Shown in pieces: positions 27,829 to 36,341 of a stretch of DNA of 55,740 nucleotides. The notes beneath the pieces are model-generated. The model worked only from the letters and a program-made list of their open reading frames with translations, did not search any database and was not told the origin of the DNA. The stretch's first letter is position 1, and each line of letters opens with the position of its first letter. This DNA is from an uncultured Pseudomonadota bacterium (GTDB lineage Bacteria; Pseudomonadota; Gammaproteobacteria; Comchoanobacterales; Comchoanobacteraceae). The DNA is taken from NCBI GenBank assembly GCA_913020085.1, contig CAJVZW010000006.1, positions 1-55,740 on the forward strand, in the 5' to 3' direction. Position numbers and translations under genes: made by a program.

Positions 27829-28395
27829 ATGAACCTTCCGCCGCTAATACAGACCTTCGTGCTACATTTTGGAGAGATGGGTTCCCGATGGGGAATTAAT
27901 CGCACAGTCGGGCAGATTTACGCCTTACTGTATTTATCAGATCAGCCCCTCAATGCGGATCAAATTGTTGAGTCTCTTGGGTTTTCAAGATCAAATGTTG
28001 CAATGGGTTTAAAAGAGTTGGCATCAATGAATTTGGTTATGCTTAAGCACAAGCCAGATGATAGGAAAGACTATTTTGATACTCATGAGGATATATGGGA
28101 TATTGTGCGAAACTTAGTAGAAGCACGGCGCAAAAGAGAGGTGGAGCCAACACTGTCCATGCTGCGTTCAATTATATTGGAGCAGCCCGTTACAGATGTT
28201 GAAAAACATGCTCAGAAAAAAATGCATGAGATGCATGATCTAATTGAAATGCTTACCCGATGGTATAAGGAGATGCAGCGACTTGAGACGGAGCGACTGG
28301 TTCGGTTTCTCAATATGGGGGCGAAGATATACGACTTCTTTCAGTTTAAAAATAAAACTGATCACCCAATTGAAACAACCAGTGAGAGCGATTAA
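27829..28395 (+). CDS. GbsR/MarR-type winged-helix transcriptional regulator
   Basis: A 188-residue regulator. The N-terminal half is a winged helix: TVGQIYALLYLSDQPLNADQ, then LGFSRSNVAMGLKEL as recognition helix and KHKPDDRKDYFD as the wing. Helices from about residue 100 onwards (rich in Met and His: QKKMHEMHDLIEML) form the dimerisation part of the GbsR branch. The stop codon TAA overlaps the cydA ATG (TAATG at 28393-28397), so the regulator and the oxidase are translated together. It probably represses the operon through the palindrome upstream. The signal is not evident from the sequence. Confidence 0.88.
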   Translation: MNLPPLIQTFVLHFGEMGSRWGINRTVGQIYALLYLSDQPLNADQIVESLGFSRSNVAMGLKELASMNLVMLKHKPDDRKDYFDTHEDIWDIVRNLVEARRKREVEPTLSMLRSIILEQPVTDVEKHAQKKMHEMHDLIEMLTRWYKEMQRLETERLVRFLNMGAKIYDFFQFKNKTDHPIETTSESD

Positions 28396-29780
28396 TGACA
28401 CATTTAGATCCGTTTATTTTATCTCGTATTCAGTTTGCTGCGAATATTACATTTCACATCATGTTTCCATCCATTACGATTGCGCTGAGCTGGATACTGT
28501 TATTTTTTAAACTGCGCTATCAAGCAACGAAAGATAAGGCGTGGATGGACAGTTATTTCTTTTTTACAAAGGTATTTGCGCTGAGTTTTGCGATTGGTAT
28601 TGTCAGTGGAATTACCATGTCATTTCAATTCGGCACCAATTGGCCTGGATTTATGAAGACCTTTGGTAACGTTGCTGGCCCTTTACTGGCATACGAAGTT
28701 TTAACTGCTTTTTTTCTTGAAGCTTCATTCCTTGGTATCATGCTTTTTGGATTTCGAAAGGTTCCTGGGTGGTTCCATACATTGGCTACCTTTTTGGTTG
28801 CTCTCGGGACCACTGTTTCGGCGTTTTGGATATTGGTACTCAATAGCTGGATGCATACCCCAGCAGGTTATGAAATGATCCCTAACCATCTTGGCGAAAT
28901 GGAAGCACATGTTACAAGCTGGCTTGCTGTTATTTTTAATCCATCAATGCATGTGCGACTTCCTCATATGTTGCTTGCCTCCGGGTTGTGTGCATCGTTT
29001 TTGGTGATGGGGCTATCAGGATATCGGATGCTCAAGGGAGATCATGCTGCAGCTGTATCAAAATCAATGGCAACAGGTATTATTCTTGCTAGCATACTCA
29101 TCCCGCTTCAGATTTATGTTGGCCATGAGCATGGGATTCATACCCGCACTTACCAGCCCGAGAAGATTGCTGCCATTGAGGCAGCATGGGAGACAAAGAA
29201 AGGCGCGCCACTGATCTTATTCTCAGTTCCAGACGAAACAGCGAGACACAATAATTATGAGGTAAAAATTCCATATCTTGGGAGTCTTATTGTAACACAT
29301 CAGCTTGATGGTGAGCTCAAGGGGCTTAATGATTTTGCACATCACCCACCGGTTAAGCCATTATTTTTTGGATTCCGTGTTATGGTGGGCCTAGGGATGT
29401 TAATGATGGCTATCTCCTGGTTTGGGCTCTATCATATCATCAAGAAAAGACCTCTGCCTCGGTACTATCAATATGCAACAGTGATAATGACTTTCTCTGG
29501 GGTAATTGCAACAGTCTCAGGCTGGTATGTTACTGAGATAGGGCGGCAGCCCTGGTTGGTTCATGGTGTGATGATGTCTAAAGATGCATTGGGGCCAGTA
29601 ACAGCAGCAATGGTGCTGCCTACACTGCTCACTTTCCTCGCAACGTATGCATTTTTAACAGTTGCTTATGTTTTCACATTATTTCATCTTGCAAGAAAAG
29701 CAGGACAGCCTAAACAAGTTACGGAGCGCAAGCAGATCCAATCAACTTTGATTCCACTTCAGGGTGAGATCATAACATGA
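28395..29780 (+). CDS. cydA: Cytochrome bd-type quinol oxidase subunit I (CIO type)
   Basis: Subunit I of the membrane oxidase that passes electrons from quinol to oxygen. 461 residues with about nine membrane helices. His21 in ITFHIMFPS is the family's conserved haem ligand position near the N-terminus, and GRQPW is present as IGRQPWLVHGVM. The loop after the sixth helix is short, as in the cyanide-insensitive (CioA-like) branch and unlike the long Q-loop E. coli form. The 461-residue length agrees. The ATG overlaps the gbsR stop and cydB follows with a 4-base overlap. A high-affinity oxidase fits low-oxygen or stressed growth. Confidence 0.95.
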   Translation: MTHLDPFILSRIQFAANITFHIMFPSITIALSWILLFFKLRYQATKDKAWMDSYFFFTKVFALSFAIGIVSGITMSFQFGTNWPGFMKTFGNVAGPLLAYEVLTAFFLEASFLGIMLFGFRKVPGWFHTLATFLVALGTTVSAFWILVLNSWMHTPAGYEMIPNHLGEMEAHVTSWLAVIFNPSMHVRLPHMLLASGLCASFLVMGLSGYRMLKGDHAAAVSKSMATGIILASILIPLQIYVGHEHGIHTRTYQPEKIAAIEAAWETKKGAPLILFSVPDETARHNNYEVKIPYLGSLIVTHQLDGELKGLNDFAHHPPVKPLFFGFRVMVGLGMLMMAISWFGLYHIIKKRPLPRYYQYATVIMTFSGVIATVSGWYVTEIGRQPWLVHGVMMSKDALGPVTAAMVLPTLLTFLATYAFLTVAYVFTLFHLARKAGQPKQVTERKQIQSTLIPLQGEIIT

Positions 29781-30784
29781 TCGAGTTTTTAGGTCCTGAT
29801 TGGCTGGCTTATGCATTTGCGGCTCTAATGGGAGTGTCCTTACTCATGTATGCCATTTTAGATGGCTATGACTTAGGGGTGGGTATGTTGACCGCTCAGG
29901 CAAGTTGGCATGAAAAAGACCGAATGATCGCTTCAATTGGCCCATTTTGGGATGCGAACGAGACCTGGCTGATTATGGGGCTGGGACTATTGCTGGTAGC
30001 TTTTCCAAAAGCGCATGGCATTATTTTAGGTCAATTATATTTCCCTGTTGCCATTATGGTGCTCGGATTGGTCTTTAGAGGGGTGTCATTTGATTTTCGC
30101 TCAAAAGTTCCTGCCCACCAAAAATGGCGATGGAATAAGAAATTTTACATTGGCTCATATGTCACAACTTTGGCGCAAGGCTATATCATAGGTGCATGTA
30201 TTACCAGTTTTGATCACAGTTATTCTGCGCAGGTTTTTTGTCTGATTTGTGCATATCTTTTGACCAGTGCGTATTGTTTGATCGGGGCCAGTTGGTTGAT
30301 ATTGAAGTGTGAAAATAATTTGCAAACAAAAGCAATCACTTGGGCAAGGCGGCATCTTTTTAACGTCTTTATTGCATTAGTGGCTGTGTCACTGACTTCG
30401 CCCATTATCAGTGATCATATTTATACCCAGTGGCTAAGTGCGTCCAATATCCTGTTCTTATCACCATTCCCAGTATTAGCTTTGTTCGTTATGTTAAGGC
30501 TGGAGCTAATATTGGCGCGTATGCCTTATAAGAATGATAAGTATTGTACGTGGCCTTTTATCTATACGATAATGATTTATATCTTGTTCTTCTCTGGATT
30601 AGCACACAGCTTCTTTCCATATATTATTCCTGGGAAACTATTGATTAAAGATGCAGCGGCTTCCCCGGAATCACTTTGGGTGATCTTTCTTGGTTTTTTA
30701 TTTATAACGCCTTTACTGCTTTTATACACTGTTATCTCATATTGGGCGTTCAGTGGTAAGGCAACTGATTTAAGTTATGATTAG
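29777..30784 (+). CDS. cydB: Cytochrome bd-type quinol oxidase subunit II
   Basis: Subunit II of the same oxidase: 335 residues, mostly membrane helices. Near the N-terminus it has MYAILDGYDLGVGML, then IGPFWDANETWLIMGLG, both strongly conserved in CydB/CioB, followed by FRGVSFDFRSK. It stabilises subunit I and the haems. It starts at an ATGA overlap with cydA (29777-29780). No small CydX-like gene can be found in the 7 bases before the convergent alcohol dehydrogenase gene, in keeping with a CIO-type enzyme. Confidence 0.95.
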   Translation: MIEFLGPDWLAYAFAALMGVSLLMYAILDGYDLGVGMLTAQASWHEKDRMIASIGPFWDANETWLIMGLGLLLVAFPKAHGIILGQLYFPVAIMVLGLVFRGVSFDFRSKVPAHQKWRWNKKFYIGSYVTTLAQGYIIGACITSFDHSYSAQVFCLICAYLLTSAYCLIGASWLILKCENNLQTKAITWARRHLFNVFIALVAVSLTSPIISDHIYTQWLSASNILFLSPFPVLALFVMLRLELILARMPYKNDKYCTWPFIYTIMIYILFFSGLAHSFFPYIIPGKLLIKDAAASPESLWVIFLGFLFITPLLLLYTVISYWAFSGKATDLSYD

Positions 30785-30791
30785 TTAAGGT

Positions 30792-31832
30792 CTAGTGTTT
30801 AAGTGATGCCATATCAATAACAAAACGGTATTTAATATCGGAATTAATCACTCGCTCATAAGCAGAATTGATATCATTGACAGTGATGAGCTCCGTATCT
30901 GCGAGAATATTATGCTCAGCACAGTAATCAAGCATCTCCTGAGTCTCGGCAACTCCTCCAATTAATGATCCACTGACATGTTTCTTGCCAAAAATAAGAT
31001 TCATGCTATGCAAACTGACAGGTGCAGCGCCGACCAGTGCTAAGGTTTTATTAAACTTTAAAAGTTGCAAATACGGGTTAATATCATGCAACACTGGCGT
31101 GGTATCAAGAAGAAAGTCAAAGTGGTTAACATATTTTTTCATTTGTTGATCATCAGATAATATAACCGCCTCATCTGCGCCGAGCGCCAATGCATCAGAC
31201 TTTTTTGATTCGGTACTTGTAATAACTGTAACATGCGCTCCCATGGCTTTTCCGAATTTAACCCCCATATGGCCAAGTCCGCCAAGTCCAATGATGCCAA
31301 TAACAGAATTTTTTCCAATCTCCCATTGTTTCATTGGGGAATAAGTGGTAATCCCTGCGCATAGTAATGGGGCGACGCGTGTAAGGTCAAGATGAGCTCC
31401 AACGCGAAGGACAAATCTCTCTGGAACAACAATATGTGTAGAATAACCTCCATAGGTCATTTGGCCGGCAATAAATGGATCGGGGCTACCAAAAGTCATG
31501 ACCATATTTGGGCAAAATTGCTCCATATTTTTATCGCAGGCGGGGCATTGATGGCATGATCCAACCATGCAGCCAACACCGACAATGCTATCTACCTTAA
31601 AACGTGAAACATTTTTTCCAGCCGAGATCACTTTGCCGATTATCTCATGGCCAGGAACAATAGGATAAGCTGACATTCCCCACTCATCATGTGCCATATG
31701 AATATCACTGTGGCAGATGCCGCAGTACAAAATTTCAATTAATAGATCGTCATTGCCCATGTCACGGCGAATAATAGATAATTCTGCTAGATCACTATCC
31801 GGGCTCGTACTGCCGTAAGCTTTGATTTTCAT
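30792..31832 (-). CDS. Zinc-dependent alcohol dehydrogenase (MDR family)
   Basis: A 346-residue medium-chain dehydrogenase that oxidises alcohols or reduces aldehydes with NAD(P)H. The catalytic zinc site is CGICHSDIH with PGHEIIG, the structural zinc cysteines lie in GSCHQCPAC and EQFCPN, and the cofactor motif is GLGGLGHMGVKFG. The pattern (YPIVPGHE, GTF/MTFGSPDP, YGGYSTHIVV) resembles the YahK/cinnamyl-alcohol branch acting on broad aldehydes. ATG 31832 is preferred over the GTG just before it; GGGAG lies about 9 bases upstream. It is divergent from the light-response operon and convergent with cydB. Confidence 0.92.
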   Translation of the reverse strand: MKIKAYGSTSPDSDLAELSIIRRDMGNDDLLIEILYCGICHSDIHMAHDEWGMSAYPIVPGHEIIGKVISAGKNVSRFKVDSIVGVGCMVGSCHQCPACDKNMEQFCPNMVMTFGSPDPFIAGQMTYGGYSTHIVVPERFVLRVGAHLDLTRVAPLLCAGITTYSPMKQWEIGKNSVIGIIGLGGLGHMGVKFGKAMGAHVTVITSTESKKSDALALGADEAVILSDDQQMKKYVNHFDFLLDTTPVLHDINPYLQLLKFNKTLALVGAAPVSLHSMNLIFGKKHVSGSLIGGVAETQEMLDYCAEHNILADTELITVNDINSAYERVINSDIKYRFVIDMASLKH

Positions 31833-31934
31833 CACAGGCTCCCAATGATTCTTGTTATTTAGTAATTATAGTATCTTATTGAATATATTGTTATTTTTAT
31901 ATTACTGGCAGGGTAAATTTTTTCAGAATTATGT

Positions 31935-31963
31935 ATGACATCGTTTCGGGAATAATGTAAAAT
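31935..31963 (+). promoter_or_regulatory. Candidate sigma70 promoter of the photolyase operon
   Basis: ATGACA (31935-31940), a 17-base spacer and TAAAAT (31958-31963) form a reasonable -35/-10 pair, ending 25 bases before the ATG at 31989. The six following genes overlap or touch each other and show no other promoter, so this probably drives them all. I see no clear binding site for a light-responsive LitR/CarH-type or ECF-sigma regulator. Confidence 0.5.
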
Positions 31964-31988
31964 AAATTAACTCCAACTGATTGATAAT

Positions 31989-32450
31989 ATGAGCCATCAA
32001 CTTGAGCAACTTTTGACTTATCTGGGTATTATCCCATTTTTGTTTTTAGCAGTAATGATCAACAGTGGCACCCATTCGCTTCCCTATGTGGGAAGTACTT
32101 TGGATGCCTTTTGTTTATATGGTCTGATCATTGCAGTATTCCTATTAGGGAGTCTTTGGTCAATTAAGTGGCATTTGGGAAAATGGAAATCTATTTTTGT
32201 TGCCTTGATGTCTAATTTTGGCGTTTTGGTCCTATATTTTTCATATCTTCTGATGTCGCGTATTGTCTTTATGCTTACCAATTCTCTGGTTTTTGCGTTG
32301 ATATTAGCAATTGACTATTGGTTACTCACACAAAGACAGATCGCAAAATATTATTTTGGAATAAGATTTAACGTGAGTTTGATTGTGATAGTTATTCAAT
32401 TATCTGTCGTATTTTTTGGTTTTAACGCCAGTCTGATAGAGGGGTACTAG
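31989..32450 (+). CDS. DUF3429-type membrane protein
   Basis: A 153-residue integral membrane protein with four or five hydrophobic helices. It opens with LLTYLGIIPFLFLAV and has the FLLGSLWSIKW segment; both fit DUF3429 as I know it. Family members are commonly encoded beside photolyase genes in gammaproteobacteria, which agrees with this position, but their function is unknown. The stop overlaps the GTG start of the flavin oxidoreductase (TAGTG), indicating translational coupling. It is the first gene of the photolyase operon. Confidence 0.75.
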   Translation: MSHQLEQLLTYLGIIPFLFLAVMINSGTHSLPYVGSTLDAFCLYGLIIAVFLLGSLWSIKWHLGKWKSIFVALMSNFGVLVLYFSYLLMSRIVFMLTNSLVFALILAIDYWLLTQRQIAKYYFGIRFNVSLIVIVIQLSVVFFGFNASLIEGY

Positions 32451-33430
32451 TGACTAAAATAGCCATTATTGGTGCTGGATTATCAGGATTGGTGACTGCA
32501 CATAGGCTCAAGGATCATTTTGAGGTTGAGGTGTTTGAAAAATCCGTCGCGCCAGGTGGGCGCATTGCAACGCGCTATGCAGATCCTTTCAGGTTTGACC
32601 ATGGCGCTCAATTCTTCACAGCACGTTCAAACAGTTTCAAAGAATTTCTTATACCGTTGATCGATCAGAAGGCTATAGCACGATGGGATGCACGCTTCGT
32701 TGAATATGAAAAAAATCAAATCGTGTCACGGCGAGATTGGGATGATGAATACCCTCATTATGTTGGAGTGCCAGGCATGAATATCATTGGTAGGGAACTG
32801 GCAAAGGATATCAGCATTCATTATCAAACTCATATTGAGCAAATTACATTTGATGGCCAGTGGCAATTAACCGACCAACATCACTCAAAAAGATATTTTG
32901 ATTGGGTGATTCTCACTTTGCCACCAGCGCAGGCGCAAGCTCTGATCGGGCCGGATATAAATTTTCACCATCAGGTCAGTACAGCCAAGATGCAAGGTTG
33001 CTATTCTTTGATGATCGGGGCGGAGGAAATAGACCTAGGATGGGATGCAGCTTTAGTGAAATCAGCAGATATAAGCTGGATCTCTGTTAATAGTTCAAAA
33101 CCGGGTCGTGATGCTTACTTCTCATTATTGGTACATTCAACCAACCGATGGGCGGACCAAAATATCGATATGCCAATTGAGCAAGTTACTGATTATCTCC
33201 TTGATGAGGTAAAAATGGTAATTGCCCAACCAATGAACATCAAGCACGCCCAAGTGCACCGATGGAAATATGCAAATTGTCCCAAACAAGCAGGTGAGCG
33301 ATCATTGATTGATAATAAAAATCAAATTGCAGCGTGTGGAGATTGGTGCATTAGAGGCCGAATCGAATCAGCATTTCTCAGTGCAGAAGATGTATCTTCA
33401 AAAATATTGGAATCATTAAAAGCAGTATGA
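32450..33430 (+). CDS. FAD/NAD(P)-dependent amine-oxidase-like oxidoreductase
   Basis: The 326-residue protein begins with the FAD-binding motif IIGAGLSGLVTAHRL and VFEKSVAPGGRIATR, followed by FDHGAQFFTARS, the renalase/amine-oxidase-like signature. Near the C-terminus, ACGDWCIRGRIESAFLSAED matches the FAD-contacting G-D-x segment of the family. Genes of this type recur in bacterial photolyase clusters; the substrate is unknown. Starting at GTG, it overlaps the upstream stop by one base and the next ATG overlaps its TGA by four bases, so its production is tied to its neighbours. Confidence 0.88.
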   Translation: MTKIAIIGAGLSGLVTAHRLKDHFEVEVFEKSVAPGGRIATRYADPFRFDHGAQFFTARSNSFKEFLIPLIDQKAIARWDARFVEYEKNQIVSRRDWDDEYPHYVGVPGMNIIGRELAKDISIHYQTHIEQITFDGQWQLTDQHHSKRYFDWVILTLPPAQAQALIGPDINFHHQVSTAKMQGCYSLMIGAEEIDLGWDAALVKSADISWISVNSSKPGRDAYFSLLVHSTNRWADQNIDMPIEQVTDYLLDEVKMVIAQPMNIKHAQVHRWKYANCPKQAGERSLIDNKNQIAACGDWCIRGRIESAFLSAEDVSSKILESLKAV

Positions 33431-34926
33431 ATATCTTATGGTATAAATATGATTTAAGAGTCACGGATCATCATCCACTTGTTTTGGCTAATCAATCAGG
33501 TCCATGGGCAGCAATTTATATTATTGAGCCGATGTTGTGGCAAGAGCCAGATATGAGTTACCGGCAATATTGTTTCTTAGCATCGTGTTTGAAGGATTTA
33601 GACCAGCAATTAAGAGCAATTGGCCAGCGCTTAATTATTAAAGTAGGGGAGGTAGAGCAAGTATTTTCTGATTTACACCAACGGTATGCAATATCCAATG
33701 TATGGGCACATGAGGAGACAAAAAATAGCTGGACGTACAGTAGGGATAAAAAAATAAGAACATGGTTCAAAGCAAATCATATAACCTTTACAGAATGCCC
33801 TCACAATGGCGTTGTAAGGCGACTTAAAAACAGAGATGGTTGGGCGAAGCAGTGGTATGATCAAATGTATCAGCCAGTTATCAAGCGCACTGATCAGTCA
33901 GAAGCATTTACTGTGCATTCAGATCCTATTCCATTAGCTGAAGAACTCAATTTGCAGCCAGATGGCATTGCTGTTTCTCTTGAAGGGACACGTCAGAAAG
34001 CACTGCAATGTCTTAAGAGTTTTTTATACCAGCGCGGTGAGCACTATACTAGAGAAATGTCATCACCGGTAACAGCATATACAAGCTGTTCACGCCTGTC
34101 ACGTTATATTACTTATGGCGTTATATCAATGCGAGAGGTGTTTCATGCCTGTACACAACGACAGCAGGAGTTAAATCGGCTGCCACCAGAGCATCGGGGG
34201 AAATGGCCAAACGCAATGCGTTCATTTGCAAGTCGCCTCAGATGGCATTGTCACTTTATTCAGAAACTAGAAGATCAGCCCAGTATTGAGTATGAGAATA
34301 TGCATCGGGCTTATGATACCATCCGAACCATGGGGGAATATCCAGATCGACTGCAGGCATGGAAAAATGGCCAAACAGGGTATCCAATGATCGATGCATG
34401 CATGCGTGCCTTGATTAAAGAGGGATGGATCAACTTTAGAATGCGCGCAATGTTGATGAGTTTTGCAAGTTACCATCTGTGGATTGATTGGCGAGATTCA
34501 GCGCCTTATCTTGCCAGTTTATTTGTTGATTATGAGCCAGGGATTCATTATAGCCAATGCCAAATGCAATCTGGAACGACAGGTATCAATGCCATACGTA
34601 TTTACAATCCAATTAAACAAGGCATTGACCAAGATCCAGATGGGGTTTTTATTCGAAAATGGGTAAAGGAATTAAGTCAAGCTCCCAGTGATGAAATTCA
34701 TCGCCCATGGGAGTTTGAAAATGCCTATGATTATCCTGCTCCCATTGTTGATGAGAAAGAGGCCAGACAGCATGCTTCCAAAATACTTTACGGCATGAGG
34801 AAGGACCAATCTCACAAAGCGGCTGCCAAAGAAATTGTCAAAAAGCATGCCAGTAGAAAGCGACCTGGGCGGCCCAAGCGTCCGCCAAAAGCAAAGCCAT
34901 CACCCCAGAAGGAGTTTGAATTATGA
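33427..34926 (+). CDS. Cryptochrome/photolyase-family flavoprotein with basic AT-hook-like tail
   Basis: A 499-residue member of the photolyase/cryptochrome family. The N-terminal alpha/beta antenna domain starts ILWYKYDLRVTDHHPL and the C-terminal FAD domain contains KNGQTGYPMIDACMRAL, NFRMRAMLMSF and AIRIYNPIKQG. The position aligning with the FAD-proximal tryptophan of the E. coli photoreduction triad (Trp382) is Cys378, in SQCQMQSG, so it may be photoreduced differently or not act as a CPD enzyme. From about residue 465 a Lys/Arg/Pro-rich tail contains RKRPGRPKRPP, like an AT-hook, which may help DNA contact. It may be a cryptochrome-type sensor or a photolyase of other specificity. Starts at an ATGA overlap. 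Confidence 0.85.
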   Translation: MNILWYKYDLRVTDHHPLVLANQSGPWAAIYIIEPMLWQEPDMSYRQYCFLASCLKDLDQQLRAIGQRLIIKVGEVEQVFSDLHQRYAISNVWAHEETKNSWTYSRDKKIRTWFKANHITFTECPHNGVVRRLKNRDGWAKQWYDQMYQPVIKRTDQSEAFTVHSDPIPLAEELNLQPDGIAVSLEGTRQKALQCLKSFLYQRGEHYTREMSSPVTAYTSCSRLSRYITYGVISMREVFHACTQRQQELNRLPPEHRGKWPNAMRSFASRLRWHCHFIQKLEDQPSIEYENMHRAYDTIRTMGEYPDRLQAWKNGQTGYPMIDACMRALIKEGWINFRMRAMLMSFASYHLWIDWRDSAPYLASLFVDYEPGIHYSQCQMQSGTTGINAIRIYNPIKQGIDQDPDGVFIRKWVKELSQAPSDEIHRPWEFENAYDYPAPIVDEKEARQHASKILYGMRKDQSHKAAAKEIVKKHASRKRPGRPKRPPKAKPSPQKEFEL

Positions 34927-36341
34927 GTAAAAGTATTGCAATCATGTGGTTTAGACAAGATTTAAGGTTATCGGATAATCCGGCGTTATTGGCTGCATCT
35001 AAACACGAAAATATTCTCCCTATCTATATTCTAGATGATGAGAACGCAGGTGAGATGAAAATGGGAGCTGCTAGTCGGTTCTGGCTGCATCATTCATTGA
35101 ATTCACTTAAGTCGTCTTTACCTGAGTTATGTGTCTATCAGGGAGATGCGATTGAGATCATAGATAGTTTATCCAAACGATATACCATTGAAGCAATCTA
35201 CTGGAATCGATGCTATGAGCCGTGGCGGATCAGTCGCGACAAAATAATTAAAGAAAAAATGCATAAACAAGACATACATGTAGAGAGTTTTAATGCCTCA
35301 CTCTTGTGGGAGCCATGGACTATTTTTAAAGAGGATAAAACTCCGTATAAGGTATTCACCCCCTTTTATCGTAAGGGCTGTTTAAAATCAACGCCGCCAA
35401 GACAGGTATTACCACAACCGTCCTCCCTCAATGGCGTGATAGACAATCAGGCCTTGACGATTGATATGCTTAATCTATTGCCTGAAAACCGATGGGATAT
35501 TGAGCTGGCTAAGCATTGGGAGATCGGGGAGAAAGGGGCGCAGGTGGCATTGGCGCGCTTTATTGACAATGGCTTGAGCAATTATAAAAAAGGAAGAAAT
35601 TTTCCTGCTAAGAAGCACACATCCCATTTATCAGTCCATATTCATTTTGGTGAGATATCAGTTCATCAAATATGGGATCAGATACAATCACTGCCCAGTG
35701 ATGATAATACTGATCATTTTTGCAGTGAGTTAGGGTGGAGAGAGTTCTCTTATTCCTTACTTTACCAACAGCCTGAGCTACCAACTAAAAATCTTCAAAC
35801 TAAGTTTGATAACTTCCCTTGGCAAAATAATCCCATGCTCTTAGATGCCTGGCGTAAAGGAAAAACAGGATTTCCAATTGTTGATGCTGGAATGAGGCAG
35901 TTATGGCAAACAGGTTACGTTCATAATCGGCTGAGAATGGTCGTAGGATCATTTTTGGTGAAAAATCTATTGATTGATTGGCGTTATGGTGAGCGATGGT
36001 TTTGGGACTGCTTAGTTGATGCTGATCATGCTAACAACAGCGCGAGTTGGCAGTGGGTAGCGGGATGTGGTGCAGATGCCGCGCCATACTTTCGCATTTT
36101 TAATCCAATCACACAGGGTGAGAAATTTGATCCTGATGGGAGTTTCACAAAAAAATATATTCCTGAATTGGCTCATTTGCCGGTAAAGTATCTTTTTTCT
36201 CCCTGGATGGCTCCCAGTGAAGTGTTGGCTGAGGCCAATGTGACATTAGGAGTGAATTATCCTCATCCCATTGTCGATTTAAAAGCATCCAGAGAAACAG
36301 CATTAGCTGCATTTTCTGATCTTGGTAAAAAGGAGATATAA
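34923..36341 (+). CDS. phrB: Class I cyclobutane pyrimidine dimer photolyase
   Basis: Light-driven repair of cyclobutane pyrimidine dimers. 472 residues: antenna domain starting IAIMWFRQDLRLSDNPAL, and FAD domain with GWREFSYSLLY, GKTGFPIVDAGMRQLW, VHNRLRMVVGSFLVKNLLIDW and SWQWVAGCGADAAPYFRIFN. By alignment with the E. coli enzyme, the electron-transfer tryptophans are Trp300, Trp353 and Trp376 and the FAD N5-contacting Asn is Asn372, all conserved with a constant offset of six. The enzyme therefore looks complete and active. Overlaps both neighbours (ATGA and TAATG). Confidence 0.96.
   Translation: MSKSIAIMWFRQDLRLSDNPALLAASKHENILPIYILDDENAGEMKMGAASRFWLHHSLNSLKSSLPELCVYQGDAIEIIDSLSKRYTIEAIYWNRCYEPWRISRDKIIKEKMHKQDIHVESFNASLLWEPWTIFKEDKTPYKVFTPFYRKGCLKSTPPRQVLPQPSSLNGVIDNQALTIDMLNLLPENRWDIELAKHWEIGEKGAQVALARFIDNGLSNYKKGRNFPAKKHTSHLSVHIHFGEISVHQIWDQIQSLPSDDNTDHFCSELGWREFSYSLLYQQPELPTKNLQTKFDNFPWQNNPMLLDAWRKGKTGFPIVDAGMRQLWQTGYVHNRLRMVVGSFLVKNLLIDWRYGERWFWDCLVDADHANNSASWQWVAGCGADAAPYFRIFNPITQGEKFDPDGSFTKKYIPELAHLPVKYLFSPWMAPSEVLAEANVTLGVNYPHPIVDLKASRETALAAFSDLGKKEI

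Noticed and set aside
34923..36341. Loss of a photoreduction Trp in the CPD photolyase at TGYVHNRLRM
   Set aside because: That position corresponds to E. coli Trp338, which is not in the electron-transfer triad; the triad residues are all conserved.
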